A DNA stretch of 64,000 bases, from the NCBI GenBank assembly GCA_026225235.1, contig JAMFSK010000095.1:62001-126000 (forward strand), read 5' to 3'. This document shows positions 37,906 through 47,797 of this stretch, piece by piece. Position 1 is the stretch's first letter; each line of letters opens with the position of its first letter. Made by a program: the position numbers and the translations under genes. The DNA comes from Burkholderiales bacterium (GTDB lineage Bacteria > Pseudomonadota > Gammaproteobacteria > Burkholderiales > Burkholderiaceae). The notes below the pieces were generated by a model. It made no database searches. It saw only the letters and a program-made list of their open reading frames with translations, and was not told the DNA's origin.

Positions 37906-38764
37906 CGACAATACGATGTCCCGCACCGGCCGGTATATGTTCGTCTATCCGGTACTGATCGCCTTCGCTGCGTTTTTCCTGATCCCGCTGATCGTGGTGG
38001 CGCTCAATTCATTCCGCACGTTCGAAGAGATTTCGCAAACCTCGGTACTCGGCTGGCCGCGCGCCTTGCATTGGCAAAACTGGAGCGAAGCCTGGAGCGG
38101 TTATTGTTTCGGCGGGGTCTGCGCCGGGATTCACCCGTATATGTGGAATTCGCTGCTGATCGCAGTGCCCGCGACGATCCTCTCGACGGTGCTCGGTGCG
38201 ATCAATGGTTACATGCTCGCGCTCTGGCGATTTCGCGGTGCGGCGCTGGTGTTCGCGGTCATCACGTTCGGCGTGTTCCTGCCCGCGCAGATGAAGCTCG
38301 TGCCGTGGGCCATCACGCTGCGAGCACTCGATTTGTCGAACACGCTGCCGGGCCTGGTGTTGATCCACGTGATCGGTGGCATCAGTTTCACCACGCTGTT
38401 CTGCCGGAACTACTACGCCAACATCCCGCAGGACTTGATCAAAGCCGCGCGAGTCGATGGTGCGGGTGTGTTCGTCACGTTCTGGCGCATTGTGTTGCCG
38501 CTCTCGGCACCGATCCTGATCGTGACAGTGATCTGGCAATTCACCAACATCTGGAACGAGTTCCTGTTCGGCATTACGTTCTCGGAAGGTGCGAACCGTC
38601 CCGTGACTGCGGCGCTCATGGCGCTCGACGCCAATATCGCGCAGGCCCGCGAGTACGGCGTTGAAAGCGCAGCGGTGCTCCTCGCCGCTATCCCCACCCT
38701 CCTCGTGTACATCCTCGGCGGAAGATATTTCGTGCGTGGGTTGACCGCCGGCTCCGTCAAATAA
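37898..38764 (+). CDS. Sugar ABC transporter permease 2 (MalG type)
   Basis: A 288-residue permease with six helices. The EAA loop is LIKAARVDGAGVFVTFWRIVLP. YMWNSLLIAVPATILSTVLGAINGYMLA and GVFLPAQMKLVPWAITLR are family hallmarks. It begins at 37898, inside the end of the preceding permease gene, and ends 9 bases before the ATPase gene. Confidence 0.93.
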   Translation: MANDNTMSRTGRYMFVYPVLIAFAAFFLIPLIVVALNSFRTFEEISQTSVLGWPRALHWQNWSEAWSGYCFGGVCAGIHPYMWNSLLIAVPATILSTVLGAINGYMLALWRFRGAALVFAVITFGVFLPAQMKLVPWAITLRALDLSNTLPGLVLIHVIGGISFTTLFCRNYYANIPQDLIKAARVDGAGVFVTFWRIVLPLSAPILIVTVIWQFTNIWNEFLFGITFSEGANRPVTAALMALDANIAQAREYGVESAAVLLAAIPTLLVYILGGRYFVRGLTAGSVK

Positions 38765-38773
38765 GCCCTAATC

Positions 38774-39870
<1,097 letters not shown>

Positions 39871-39871
<1 letters not shown>

Positions 39872-40635
39872 TGTCGCATGCTCACTACCCCGATCTCGCT
39901 GGCCGTGTCGTCCTCGTGACGGGTGGCGCGAGCGGCATCGGAGCCGCCCATGTACGCGCGTTTGCGGAAAACGGTGCGAACGTGGCCTTCCTCGATATCC
40001 AGGACGAAGCAGGCGCCGCACTGGAGTCCGAACTTAGACTCGAAGGACGCGCGGTGTCTTTCCTGCACTGCGATCTGCTTGACCTCGACGCGCTCGCGCG
40101 GGCGATCGAACAGATACGTCAGACGCTCGGGCCCGTTTTTGCGCTGCTCAACAATGCGGCGGTCGACAAGCGCCAGCCTTTCGACGAGATCTCAGGAGAG
40201 GACTTCGACTGGATGATGGGCGTCAATCTGCGTCACGTCGTCTTCGCCGCGCAGAAAGTGATTCCGCACATGCGGGAAATCGGCAGTGGTTCGATCGTGA
40301 ACACCAGTTCCATCGCATGGCAGCGGGGCATCGTGAGCCTGGAGCTCTACAGTGCCGCGAAGGCCGCGATCATCGGGTTCACGAATTCACTTGCTCGAGA
40401 GGTCGGGCCGCATCGTATCCGCGCCAATGCGATTGCGCCCGGACTGGTGCTCACGCCACGGCAGCGCCAGCTCTGGTTCACGGAGAAGGGGAGCGAGCAG
40501 CGCCTGCTCGATGCGCAGTGCCTGCCCGACGCCGTTGAGCCGGCGGACATTGCCGAGACCGCGCTGTTTCTTTGCTCGCATGCGGGGCGCGCCATTACCA
40601 AGCAATGCATCACGGTTAACGCGGGCTCTTACTGA
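39871..40635 (+). CDS. XylB-like SDR aldose 1-dehydrogenase
   Basis: A 254-residue short-chain dehydrogenase. Cofactor motif TGGASGIGAAH at residues 19-29, NNA at about 90-92, Ser in NTSSIAWQRG and the YSAAK catalytic pair. The protein resembles Caulobacter D-xylose 1-dehydrogenase through its whole length (FLDIQDEAGAALESEL, VNLRHVVFAAQ, TPRQRQLWFTEKGSEQRLLDAQCL). That family oxidises D-xylose, L-arabinose, galactose or related aldoses to lactones. It is last in the transporter operon, so it probably acts first on the imported sugar. No lactonase gene is present in the window. Confidence 0.88.
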
Positions 40636-40640
40636 ACCAT

Positions 40641-40662
40641 GCGAAAGCGTGAGCGCTTACGC
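40641..40662. terminator. Possible hairpin between the SDR and GntR genes
   Basis: GCGAAAGCG-TGA-GCGCTTACGC-type inverted repeat lying across the GntR stop (40657) and just after the SDR stop. One mismatch in the stem and no T-run, so termination is only likely from position. Confidence 0.35.
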
Positions 40663-41334
40663 CATCGGTGCCCGGTGCCTTGCGAGTTTCAGATAGGCGT
40701 TCTTGGCGGGCTGAAGATGTTGGCCGACCAGTTCAATGAGACGTTGCTGATTGCCGTCCTGCAGCAGCTCGATCATCTCGGCGTGTTCCCGGCAAACCGC
40801 CGCGAGGATGACCGGATCGCCAATGCTGAACGAGCGGATCGCGTGGGTTTTCATCGCAAGCATTTCGATCACTTCGACCAGTGGGACATTGCCGCATGCG
40901 GCGAAGAAGGTCTTGTGGAACAGCAGGTTCTCGCGGAACACACGACGAAGGTCGCCTCGCTCGACGGCGGTGCTGTGCCGTTCGTGAATCGCCCGGAGCG
41001 CTTCAATCAGGCTCGGGGCGGCGGGCAATTCGATCAGGCCCGCGGCATAGCACTCCACCAACTGACGCGCTGCATAGAGTTGTTCGATTTCCGCCACGCC
41101 GTAGTCGCGAACCGTGGCGCCGCGGCGGGGCAGCCGCACGACGAGGCCCATGGTTTCGAGGTCGGCGAGTGCCTGACGGGCCACATGACGTTTGACGTCG
41201 AAGCGCTGTGCCAATTCTTCTTCAACCAGCCGTTCGCGAGGTCCCATCTTGCCCAGTGCGATTTCTTCTTCGAGCGTGGCCACGATCTCGCTGATGCCCG
41301 TTAACGCTTCCGATTTTTCGGTGTCTTCCGTCAC
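40657..41334 (-). CDS. GntR family regulator with FCD domain, probable repressor of the sugar regulon
   Basis: A 225-residue FadR-subfamily regulator. The winged helix has ISEIVATLEEEIALGKMGPRERLVEEELAQRFDVKRHVARQALADLETMGLV. The FCD effector domain has FRENLLFHKTFFAACGN and HAEMIELLQDG, with metal-binding-type His residues. The start GTG 41334 is chosen from AGGGG at 41343-41347; the frame opens further up at 41373. It lies between the transporter operon and the divergent enzyme operon, beside two palindromes; FCD members of this kind often sense sugar acids or 2-keto-3-deoxy acids. Confidence 0.88.
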   Translation of the reverse strand: MTEDTEKSEALTGISEIVATLEEEIALGKMGPRERLVEEELAQRFDVKRHVARQALADLETMGLVVRLPRRGATVRDYGVAEIEQLYAARQLVECYAAGLIELPAAPSLIEALRAIHERHSTAVERGDLRRVFRENLLFHKTFFAACGNVPLVEVIEMLAMKTHAIRSFSIGDPVILAAVCREHAEMIELLQDGNQQRLIELVGQHLQPAKNAYLKLARHRAPMA

Positions 41335-41374
41335 GTCAGTTACCCCTGTTTTCTTGGTCGAACGACAGCACAAT

Positions 41375-41398
41375 GTTGTTGAATTTTATGTCAACAAC
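41375..41398. promoter_or_regulatory. Inverted repeat near the GntR start
   Basis: GTTGTTGA-N8-TCAACAAC, perfect 8-bp arms carrying the TTGTTGA core of the shared motif on both strands. It lies about 41 bases before the GntR start, so it may be the autoregulatory site. Confidence 0.6.
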
Positions 41399-41408
41399 CT
41401 ATCTACCA

Positions 41409-41424
41409 ATATTGTTGACAAGAT
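41409..41424. promoter_or_regulatory. Operator-like palindrome, copy 3, in the GntR/enolase divergon
   Basis: ATATTGTTGACAAGAT, one mismatch from copy 1. It covers the -35 box of the enzyme operon promoter. Location next to the regulator gene makes GntR the natural ligand. Confidence 0.7.
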
Positions 41425-41442
41425 TGGCGGTAACGTTATTAT
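41415..41442 (+). promoter_or_regulatory. Candidate sigma-70 promoter of the enzyme operon
   Basis: TTGACA at 41415-41420 and TATTAT at 41437-41442 with 16-bp spacing; near-consensus elements that overlap the operator. Confidence 0.6.
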
Positions 41443-41506
41443 ACCCGGAGCAGCGGCGCTGCGCGGCGCGACGTGGTCCATCACGTTTCAGTAAAGGAAC
41501 CTCAGA

Positions 41507-42658
41507 ATGACCCGTATTTCAGCCATTCGCGCCCGCGCGATCAACATTCCGCTCGACACGGTGACTTCGCTCTCGAGCCGGGTGGTCAGGGAGCGTCACT
41601 ACGGCGTCGTGGAAGTCGAGGGCGACGACGGCCATGTCGGGATCGGCTTCTGTTACGTGGGGAGCACGGGTGGACGTCTGTTCGTCGAGGCGGTTGCCGG
41701 TGTGCTGGCCCCCGTGTTGATCGGACAGGACCCGTATCGTGTCGAGGGACTCTGGCAGGAGATGTATCAGGAGGCGTTGCTACAAGGTCGCGCGGGAACC
41801 GTGATGCGCGCGATCAGCGCGCTCGATACCGCGATCTGGGACCGCAACGCGCGCGATGTCGCCCTGCCGCTTTACAAGTTTCTCGGTGCGGTGCATGGCG
41901 AGAGCGTGCCGGCCTACGCAAGCGGCGGCTATTACGTCGACGGCAAGGGCCCGGACCACCTTGCAGCGGAAATGGCGGGCTATGTCGAAGCGGGCTTCTC
42001 GGCCGTCAAGATGAAGATCGGGCGTAGCAGCCTGAGGGAAGAGGAGGCGCGCATCGCCGCGGTACGCGAACGCATTGGCAACGACGTGGTGCTGATGCTC
42101 GACGCAAACAACGCGTGGAGCGACCTTCAGACGGCCTTGCGTTTCGTGCGCATGTACGAGAAGTACGACCCCTACTTTGTCGAGGAGCCGTTCAGCCCCG
42201 ACGACATCGAGAACCACGCGCGTCTGGCGCAAGCCACCCCTGTGCCGATTGCCACCGGCGAGATTGAGGCGGGGCGTTGGCGGTTCAGAGAACTCCTGGA
42301 ACGCGGCGGCGCAATCATCCTGCAAACCGACGCCTGCGTATGTGGCGGCATATCCGAGTTTCGCCGGATTGCCGCGGCTGCCGCCAGCATGGGCATTACG
42401 GTCTCGCCGCACTGGTTCCACGACCTTCATGCCCATCTGGTTGCCGCCACACCCAACGCACGCTACGTCGAGTTCTTTCCCGACGACCAGGTGCTCAATT
42501 TCCGTCGGCTGGTCGATACGCAACTCGAGGTTCGAGGGGGGCGCGTGTTACTGCCTCAACGCCCGGGGCTGGGCTTCAATTTCATCTCCGCCGAACTCGA
42601 CCGTTATGCCTTGACGCCATGGATCGACTGCGAACACGCCACCGAACTCGCAGCTTAG
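41507..42658 (+). CDS. Enolase-superfamily sugar-acid dehydratase (mandelate racemase/muconate lactonizing type)
   Basis: A 383-residue enolase-superfamily protein. Catalytic bases on the second and later strands: Lys168 and Lys170 in VKMKIG, metal ligands Asp199 (LDANNAW), Glu226 (VEEPF) and Glu252 (TGEIE), and His302 in SPHWFHDLH. The KxK plus His set fits the mandelate-racemase subgroup, whose members dehydrate aldonates such as galactonate, rhamnonate or fuconate or racemise acids. First gene of the operon 41507-46654. With an IlvD/Edd enzyme in the same operon, it may handle a different stereoisomer. Substrate is unknown. Confidence 0.9.
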   Translation: MTRISAIRARAINIPLDTVTSLSSRVVRERHYGVVEVEGDDGHVGIGFCYVGSTGGRLFVEAVAGVLAPVLIGQDPYRVEGLWQEMYQEALLQGRAGTVMRAISALDTAIWDRNARDVALPLYKFLGAVHGESVPAYASGGYYVDGKGPDHLAAEMAGYVEAGFSAVKMKIGRSSLREEEARIAAVRERIGNDVVLMLDANNAWSDLQTALRFVRMYEKYDPYFVEEPFSPDDIENHARLAQATPVPIATGEIEAGRWRFRELLERGGAIILQTDACVCGGISEFRRIAAAAASMGITVSPHWFHDLHAHLVAATPNARYVEFFPDDQVLNFRRLVDTQLEVRGGRVLLPQRPGLGFNFISAELDRYALTPWIDCEHATELAA

Positions 42659-42668
42659 GAACCCACCG

Positions 42669-43448
42669 ATGATGCCGCTACAAAAGTTGACGACGAATCG
42701 TTTCAAGCAGGGATTCAAAGAGGGCAGAAACCAACCCGGTTTATGGCTGACGCTCGAAAGCCCGACATCAACCGAGATCGTCTCGGGCTCGGGCTACGAC
42801 TGGATGTTGCTGGACATGGAGCACACGACGGTGGACGCGTCGCAGGTCGCCGAACATCTTCGTGCGGCCAAAGGCGGCACGGCAGAGCTCGCGGTGCGCC
42901 TTCCATGGAATGAACCCGTCCTGGTCAAGCGTCTCCTCGATGCGGGCATCAGGACGCTGATGTTCCCCTTTGTGCAGTCGGCCGATGAGGCAAGAGCGGC
43001 CGTTGCGGCTACCCGCTACCCACCGCAGGGTATCCGGGGCGTCAGCGGGAATATGCGCGCCAATGGTTTTTCGCGCATTCAGGACTACGGCGAGACCTAT
43101 CAGGACGAGCAGTGCGTGATCGTCCAGCTGGAGTCCCCCCAGGCACTCGCGGCCATCGAAGAGATTGGCGCAATCGACGGCATCGATGCGATGTTCATCG
43201 GCCCGAACGACCTCGCGGCGAACATGGGCCTGTTCGGGAAACCCGGTGCGCCTGAGGTCAAGGCGGCGATCGTCGATGCGATCGCGCGGATCAAAAAGAC
43301 GGGCAAGGCCGCAGGCATGCTGAACTTCAATATCGCGGAGGCCCGTGCCTTGTTCAAGGCCGGCTGCGATTTCGTTGCAGTGGGTTCCGACACTTCGATC
43401 CTGGCCCGGCGCAGCGAAGCGATTCTCGCCGAAATCAAGGCCGAGTAG
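42669..43448 (+). CDS. HpcH/HpaI-type class II aldolase for 2-keto-3-deoxy sugar acids
   Basis: A 259-residue metal-dependent pyruvate aldolase. GYDWMLLDMEHTTVD includes the general-base His52. Metal ligands are the Glu of VQLESPQALAAIEEI and the Asp of MFIGPNDLAANMG. Relatives include HpaI, GarL, YfaU and 2-keto-3-deoxy-L-rhamnonate aldolase. In this operon it should cleave the 2-keto-3-deoxy acid made by the dehydratases to pyruvate plus glycolaldehyde, lactaldehyde or similar. The gene starts 10 bases after the enolase-superfamily stop; the second ATG at 42672 is equally possible. Confidence 0.9.
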   Translation: MMPLQKLTTNRFKQGFKEGRNQPGLWLTLESPTSTEIVSGSGYDWMLLDMEHTTVDASQVAEHLRAAKGGTAELAVRLPWNEPVLVKRLLDAGIRTLMFPFVQSADEARAAVAATRYPPQGIRGVSGNMRANGFSRIQDYGETYQDEQCVIVQLESPQALAAIEEIGAIDGIDAMFIGPNDLAANMGLFGKPGAPEVKAAIVDAIARIKKTGKAAGMLNFNIAEARALFKAGCDFVAVGSDTSILARRSEAILAEIKAE

Positions 43449-43469
43449 ACATCACCTGGGAACTACGAC

Positions 43470-44906
43470 ATGTACGTAGCGAATCTGTTTATCAACGGCC
43501 AGCCAGTCGAGCGGACGCAGTCGGATCGTTTCGAGGTGGTCAATCCCGCGACGGGCGCGGCCCTGGGCGATGCGCCCAACGCGGGGCTTTCCGAGGTGCA
43601 AGCTGCATTGGCTGCCGCGCAGGCGGGCTTCGACGTATGGCGCCGCAAGAGCCCGTGGGAACGCTCGACTGTTTTGCGCAGGATCGCCGTGTTGTTGCGC
43701 GAGCGCATGACGCCGATCGCCCGTTTGCTCACGCTCGAAGTGGGCAAGCCGCTGACGGAATCGGTCGCGGAGGTTTCGGCGGCGGCTGAATATTTCGACT
43801 GGTATGCGGACGAAGCGCGTCGCGTGTTTGGAAGCGTGATCGGAGGACGTGTCGTCGGTGCGCGCATGGAAGTGTCGCACGAGCCGGTGGGCGTGGTCCT
43901 TGCCCTGACGGCCTGGAATTTTCCGATCATCCTGGCCTCGCGCAAATTGTCGATGGCCCTGGCCGCCGGATGCTCGGTGATCCTCCGGCCGGCTGAAGAA
44001 GCGCCTGCGTGTATCGCGGCGCTGGTTCAGTGCTGCGACGATGCCGGCTTGCCGCCCGGGACGATCAACCTGCTTTTCGGCTCACCCGAAGCCGTGGTCG
44101 AACCGTTGATGGCCTCTTCCATCGTGCGCAAGGTGAGCTTCACCGGTTCGACGCGTGTGGGCCAGCTCCTGATCGGCCAGAGCGCGGCGACCGTCAAACG
44201 GCTGACGATGGAACTCGGGGGGCATGCACCGTTTATCGTGCTCGACGACGCGAATCTCGACCAGGCCGCTGGGTTCGCAGTGGCCGCGAAGCTGCGCAAT
44301 GCAGGCCAGGTCTGTACCGCGCCGAGCCGGTTCTTCGTCCATGAAGCGGTCGCCAAGCCATTTATCGAAAAGATGGTCGCGGTGATGCGCGCCATCAAAG
44401 TGGGCGATGGCTTGCATGAAGGGGTGCAAATGGGCCCGCTTGCGACGACCCGCCAGCGCGATCGAACCGAGCGACTGGTCGAGGACGCGCGCTCCAAAGG
44501 CGCGACGGTATCGTGGGGTGGCGGCCGTCCTGACCAGGCGAACGGTGGCTTCTTCTTCGATCCGACTGTGCTCAGCGATCTGCCGTCGAATGCAGCGATC
44601 CTGACCGAAGAACCTTTCGCACCGATTGCGGCCATCGTATCGGTCGCGAGTACCGAAGAGGCGATCGAGCGCGCCAACGCGCTGGAGTTTGGCCTCGCAG
44701 CCTATCTCTTCACGCGTTCGATCGACTCCATCGACCTGGTTACCGCAGAGTTGCAAGCGGGCGCGATCGGTGTTAACACCACGGCCGTCGCGGTGCCTGA
44801 AGCGCCCTTCGGCGGGGTCAAGCAGAGCGGTTACGGCAGAGAGGGCGGCGAGGGTGGTTTAGGCGAATACCTCAACCCTAAATTCGTTCACAGGATGCGG
44901 GCATAG
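43470..44906 (+). CDS. NAD(P)-dependent aldehyde dehydrogenase (SSADH-like)
   Basis: A 478-residue ALDH. Catalytic Cys282 in NAGQVCTAPSRF and the base Glu248 in TMELGGHAPF; the cofactor block is SFTGSTRVGQLL and the NFPI motif is at AWNFPII. It groups with the succinate-semialdehyde / 2-oxoglutarate-semialdehyde / glycolaldehyde class. In a Dahms-like pathway it would oxidise the aldolase aldehyde product to glycolate or lactate; in a Weimberg-like pathway 2-oxoglutarate semialdehyde. It lies 21 bases after the aldolase gene. Confidence 0.93.
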   Translation: MYVANLFINGQPVERTQSDRFEVVNPATGAALGDAPNAGLSEVQAALAAAQAGFDVWRRKSPWERSTVLRRIAVLLRERMTPIARLLTLEVGKPLTESVAEVSAAAEYFDWYADEARRVFGSVIGGRVVGARMEVSHEPVGVVLALTAWNFPIILASRKLSMALAAGCSVILRPAEEAPACIAALVQCCDDAGLPPGTINLLFGSPEAVVEPLMASSIVRKVSFTGSTRVGQLLIGQSAATVKRLTMELGGHAPFIVLDDANLDQAAGFAVAAKLRNAGQVCTAPSRFFVHEAVAKPFIEKMVAVMRAIKVGDGLHEGVQMGPLATTRQRDRTERLVEDARSKGATVSWGGGRPDQANGGFFFDPTVLSDLPSNAAILTEEPFAPIAAIVSVASTEEAIERANALEFGLAAYLFTRSIDSIDLVTAELQAGAIGVNTTAVAVPEAPFGGVKQSGYGREGGEGGLGEYLNPKFVHRMRA

Positions 44907-44923
44907 CGGAACGGGAGACACAC

Positions 44924-46654
44924 GTGCCGGACAGAAAAAAAACACTCGACGAGCTTCGCAGTCAACGCTGGTTCTCGGCCCCAGGAACCATCGGTGCTCA
45001 CAAGCATCGCCGTATCAAGCAGGCGGGCTTCACGACCCGCGATTTCAAGGACAAGCCCGTCATCGGTATCCTGTCGACATGGTCGGACTTCCAGACTTGC
45101 CATTCGCATTTTCCTCAGCGCATTGAAGAGATCAAGCGCGGCATCTGGCAGGCGGGCGGCTTTCCTGCCGTTATCCCTGTGCAGAGCGTCAGCGAGAGCT
45201 TTCTGCGGCCCACCAGCATGCTTTATCGCAACTTGCTGGCGATCGAGGCCGAGGAGGCGATCCGCGCGCATCCGATCGATGGCGCTGTTCTGCTGGGCGG
45301 TTGCGACAAGACCGGCCCCGGACTCGTCATGGGCGCTGCGTCCGCGAACGTGCCGGCGATCTTCGTGCCGGCTGGCGCCATGCTCAAAGGGCGCTGGCGC
45401 GAGCACACGCTGGGCACTGGCTCGAGTACCTGGGCGGCCGAGGCAGATTACCGGGCCGGCAAGATCAACCAGCGTGAGTGGACCGCGATGTCAGAAGCGA
45501 CGGTTCGTTCGCCCGGCACATGCAATACGATGGGTACGGCCTCGACCATGACCTTGCTGATCGATGTGCTCGGTTTGTCCCTGCCTGGCGCAAGCACGAT
45601 CCCCGCAGTCGATTCCGAACATATGCGCATGGCCTCCGACGCGGGGCGACGGATCGTCGACATGGTCTGGGAAGATCTCAAACCTTCCGACATCGTCACG
45701 CTGGCAGCATTGAAGAATGCGGTCATCGCCGATATGGCGATCTCCGGGTCGACCAACTCCCTGATCCATCTGATCGCGATGGCGCGCCGGCTCGGTCATG
45801 ATCTGTCGCTCGATTCGTTTGCGAGCGCGAGTGAAATCGTACCGGTGATCTGCAACCTGATGCCGGCAGGCAAGTACCTGATGGAAGACCTGCACTTTGC
45901 GGGTGGGCTGATGGCGGTACTCGATGTGATCCGCAACGAACTCGATCTGTCGTGCCGTTCGGTCAACGGCCATACCCTCGGCGAGAACCTGCAAGGCGCA
46001 ATCGTCTTCGATGCCGACGTGATCCGCTCGCTCGACAATCCGGTTTTCCCAAGCGGTGCACTGGTCGTGCTCAAAGGCACGCTGGCGCCGCGTGGCGCTA
46101 TCCTCAAGCGGTCGGCCGCGGATCCCGCGCTCCTCGATCATGTCGGACCGGCGGTCGTTTTCCGGAACAATGAAGACATGATGGCGCGCATCGACGATCC
46201 GGATCTCGATATCACGCCCGATAGCGTGATTGTGCTTCAGGATGCCGGACCGGTCGGTGCACCGGGCATGCCCGAATGGGGCATGTTGCCGATTCCGAAG
46301 AAGCTTCTCGCGCAAGGCGTGCGCGATATGGTCCGGATCTCCGATGGCCGTATGAGCGGGACCAGCTACGGCACCTGTGTGCTCCACGTGTGTCCTGAAA
46401 GCCGCGTCGGCGGTCCGTTGGGGTTGGTGCGCGACGGGGATCTGATTCGTCTGGATGCGGCGGCGCGCAAACTCGACCTGCTGGTGGGCGAAACAGAGCT
46501 GGCTGCGAGACGCGAAGTGTGGGTATCGCCGCCGCCGCACTATGAGCGCGGGTATGGCGCCATGTTTACAGATCACGTACTGCAGGCGGACGAAGGGTGT
46601 GACTTCGACTATCTTGCGCGCCCCGGGGTCAACCCGGAGCCGGAGGTTCACTAG
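44924..46654 (+). CDS. IlvD/Edd family pentonate-type dehydratase (L-arabinonate/D-xylonate dehydratase-like)
   Basis: A 576-residue Fe-S dehydratase. The cluster cysteines Cys59 (QTCHSH), Cys127 (GGCDKTGPG) and Cys200 (GTCNTMGTAST) match, as I recall, the numbering of Rhizobium L-arabinonate dehydratase, and Ser478 of SDGRMSGTSYGT fits its catalytic serine. HTLGTGSSTW is another hallmark of the sugar-acid branch. The start is GTG 44924. Substrate is probably an aldonate from the operon sugar; pentonate is the best guess, not proven. It ends the operon. It is only distantly similar to the paralogue at 24373. Confidence 0.9.
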   Translation: MPDRKKTLDELRSQRWFSAPGTIGAHKHRRIKQAGFTTRDFKDKPVIGILSTWSDFQTCHSHFPQRIEEIKRGIWQAGGFPAVIPVQSVSESFLRPTSMLYRNLLAIEAEEAIRAHPIDGAVLLGGCDKTGPGLVMGAASANVPAIFVPAGAMLKGRWREHTLGTGSSTWAAEADYRAGKINQREWTAMSEATVRSPGTCNTMGTASTMTLLIDVLGLSLPGASTIPAVDSEHMRMASDAGRRIVDMVWEDLKPSDIVTLAALKNAVIADMAISGSTNSLIHLIAMARRLGHDLSLDSFASASEIVPVICNLMPAGKYLMEDLHFAGGLMAVLDVIRNELDLSCRSVNGHTLGENLQGAIVFDADVIRSLDNPVFPSGALVVLKGTLAPRGAILKRSAADPALLDHVGPAVVFRNNEDMMARIDDPDLDITPDSVIVLQDAGPVGAPGMPEWGMLPIPKKLLAQGVRDMVRISDGRMSGTSYGTCVLHVCPESRVGGPLGLVRDGDLIRLDAAARKLDLLVGETELAARREVWVSPPPHYERGYGAMFTDHVLQADEGCDFDYLARPGVNPEPEVH

Positions 46655-46752
46655 CGTGCCTTCGGGCGGGGCCAGACCCTCACTTGTCATAGATTTCGCT
46701 TTCCGACGGTCCCGGCCTATAGTTGATCATTTATCGACTGGAGGAAGGAACG

Positions 46753-47046
46753 ATGACGACGTATCACGAGCTGCTGGCTCAACGTAGCGAACTCGAGAAG
46801 CAAATTGAACAGGCGCGCGAAGAAGAATTCACGGCGGTCGTGGCTGATATCAAGCAAAAGATGGCGGACTACAACATTACCTTGGCCGAGCTAGGGATCG
46901 GTGGCGACCGCGCAAAGCCGGGCAAGCCCCGGTCGGTCGTCCCGGCGAAATACCGGGATCCGGTGACCGGCGCGACCTGGTCAGGGCGCGGCAAGCCGCC
47001 GCGATGGATTGCCGGCAAAGATCGCGATAGCTTCGCGCTTAGCTGA
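46753..47046 (+). CDS. H-NS family nucleoid-associated protein
   Basis: A 97-residue H-NS-like protein. The N-terminal half is a coiled coil (HELLAQRSELEKQIEQAREEEFTAVVADIKQKMADYNITL). The C-terminal DNA-binding segment has VVPAKYRDPVTGATWSGRGKPPRW, the core motif of the H-NS family in Burkholderiales. AGGAAGGAA lies directly before the ATG 46753; an in-frame upstream start at 46723 is weaker. It silences AT-rich foreign DNA in known relatives. It stands alone; a hairpin follows the stop. Confidence 0.93.
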   Translation: MTTYHELLAQRSELEKQIEQAREEEFTAVVADIKQKMADYNITLAELGIGGDRAKPGKPRSVVPAKYRDPVTGATWSGRGKPPRWIAGKDRDSFALS

Positions 47047-47072
47047 CCCTAGTCCCCCTGCCGGATTGGCGA

Positions 47073-47107
47073 ACCTGCCGGGCTATCGAAAGATAGGCCC
47101 GGCAGGT
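47073..47107. terminator. Strong hairpin after the H-NS gene
   Basis: ACCTGCCGGGCTATC, loop GAAA, then GATAGGCCCGGCAGGT: a 15-bp stem with one bulged C, 26 bases after the H-NS stop. No T-run follows, so it is a probable terminator or RNA-stability element. Confidence 0.6.
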
Positions 47108-47329
47108 GGCGATATGCGCGGTAGCGCACGGAGTTGTGAGATCCGTCGTCCTATCCTCACGTCGATCGCCGAACACGCGTTCGATTTCCAAGCGCAAGGT
47201 TCGAAAAAGTTGTCTGGCACGACTTTGTCGCATGCGTAACGGCGATTAATCGCATATAACCGCGATAGGCTCCGCGAGCCGCGTGGCTCCGCGAACAACA
47301 CCGTTAACCCGGTATCCCAGTGGCCGCCT

Positions 47330-47797
47330 ATGCGTAGCGAAGGCATCAAATACGCGTTAATTTTCGTCTGCGGGTGCTTACCTGTGGTCGACGCATGCGC
47401 TGTCGACGCCTCGGGTGTCGTCAAGACCGTTAAGGGTGCGGTGCATATCGAGCGGGCCGGGCAAAGTCTGGACGCTGCCATCGGCACCGAAATCTATAAC
47501 AGCGACCGCATCGTCACGGGTCCTGAATCCTCCGTTGGCATCACTCTGCGCGACAACACACTGCTTTCCGAGGGGGCCAATTCCATCCTCGAGCTCAATA
47601 AATTCGCGTTCAATTCGACCACGTACGATGGAGCGCTCGATGCCACGATCAAGCGGGGTTCCCTCGCGGTGGTCGATGGCAAGCTGGCCAAGGCCAATCC
47701 TGATTCGGTGCGCTACAGCACGCCGACCACGACGCTGGGCGTGCGCGGCACTGAATTCATCATTGAGGTAGGCGGCGACGGGGAGAGTGCGCATTGA
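47330..47797 (+). CDS. FecR-domain periplasmic protein
   Basis: A 155-residue protein with an N-terminal export signal (residues about 6-25, IKYALIFVCGCLPVVDACA). Residues about 30-150 are a FecR-like domain: GVVKTVKGAVHIERAGQSLDAAIGTEIYNSDRIVTGPESSVGITLRDNTLLSEGANSILELN, ending TPTTTLGVRGTEFII. It is the first gene of a three-gene set with an OmpA-like lipoprotein and a CHASE2 protein. The stop overlaps the next start (TTGA). In known sets the FecR unit is thought to report envelope signals; here that is inference. Confidence 0.88.
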   Translation: MRSEGIKYALIFVCGCLPVVDACAVDASGVVKTVKGAVHIERAGQSLDAAIGTEIYNSDRIVTGPESSVGITLRDNTLLSEGANSILELNKFAFNSTTYDGALDATIKRGSLAVVDGKLAKANPDSVRYSTPTTTLGVRGTEFIIEVGGDGESAH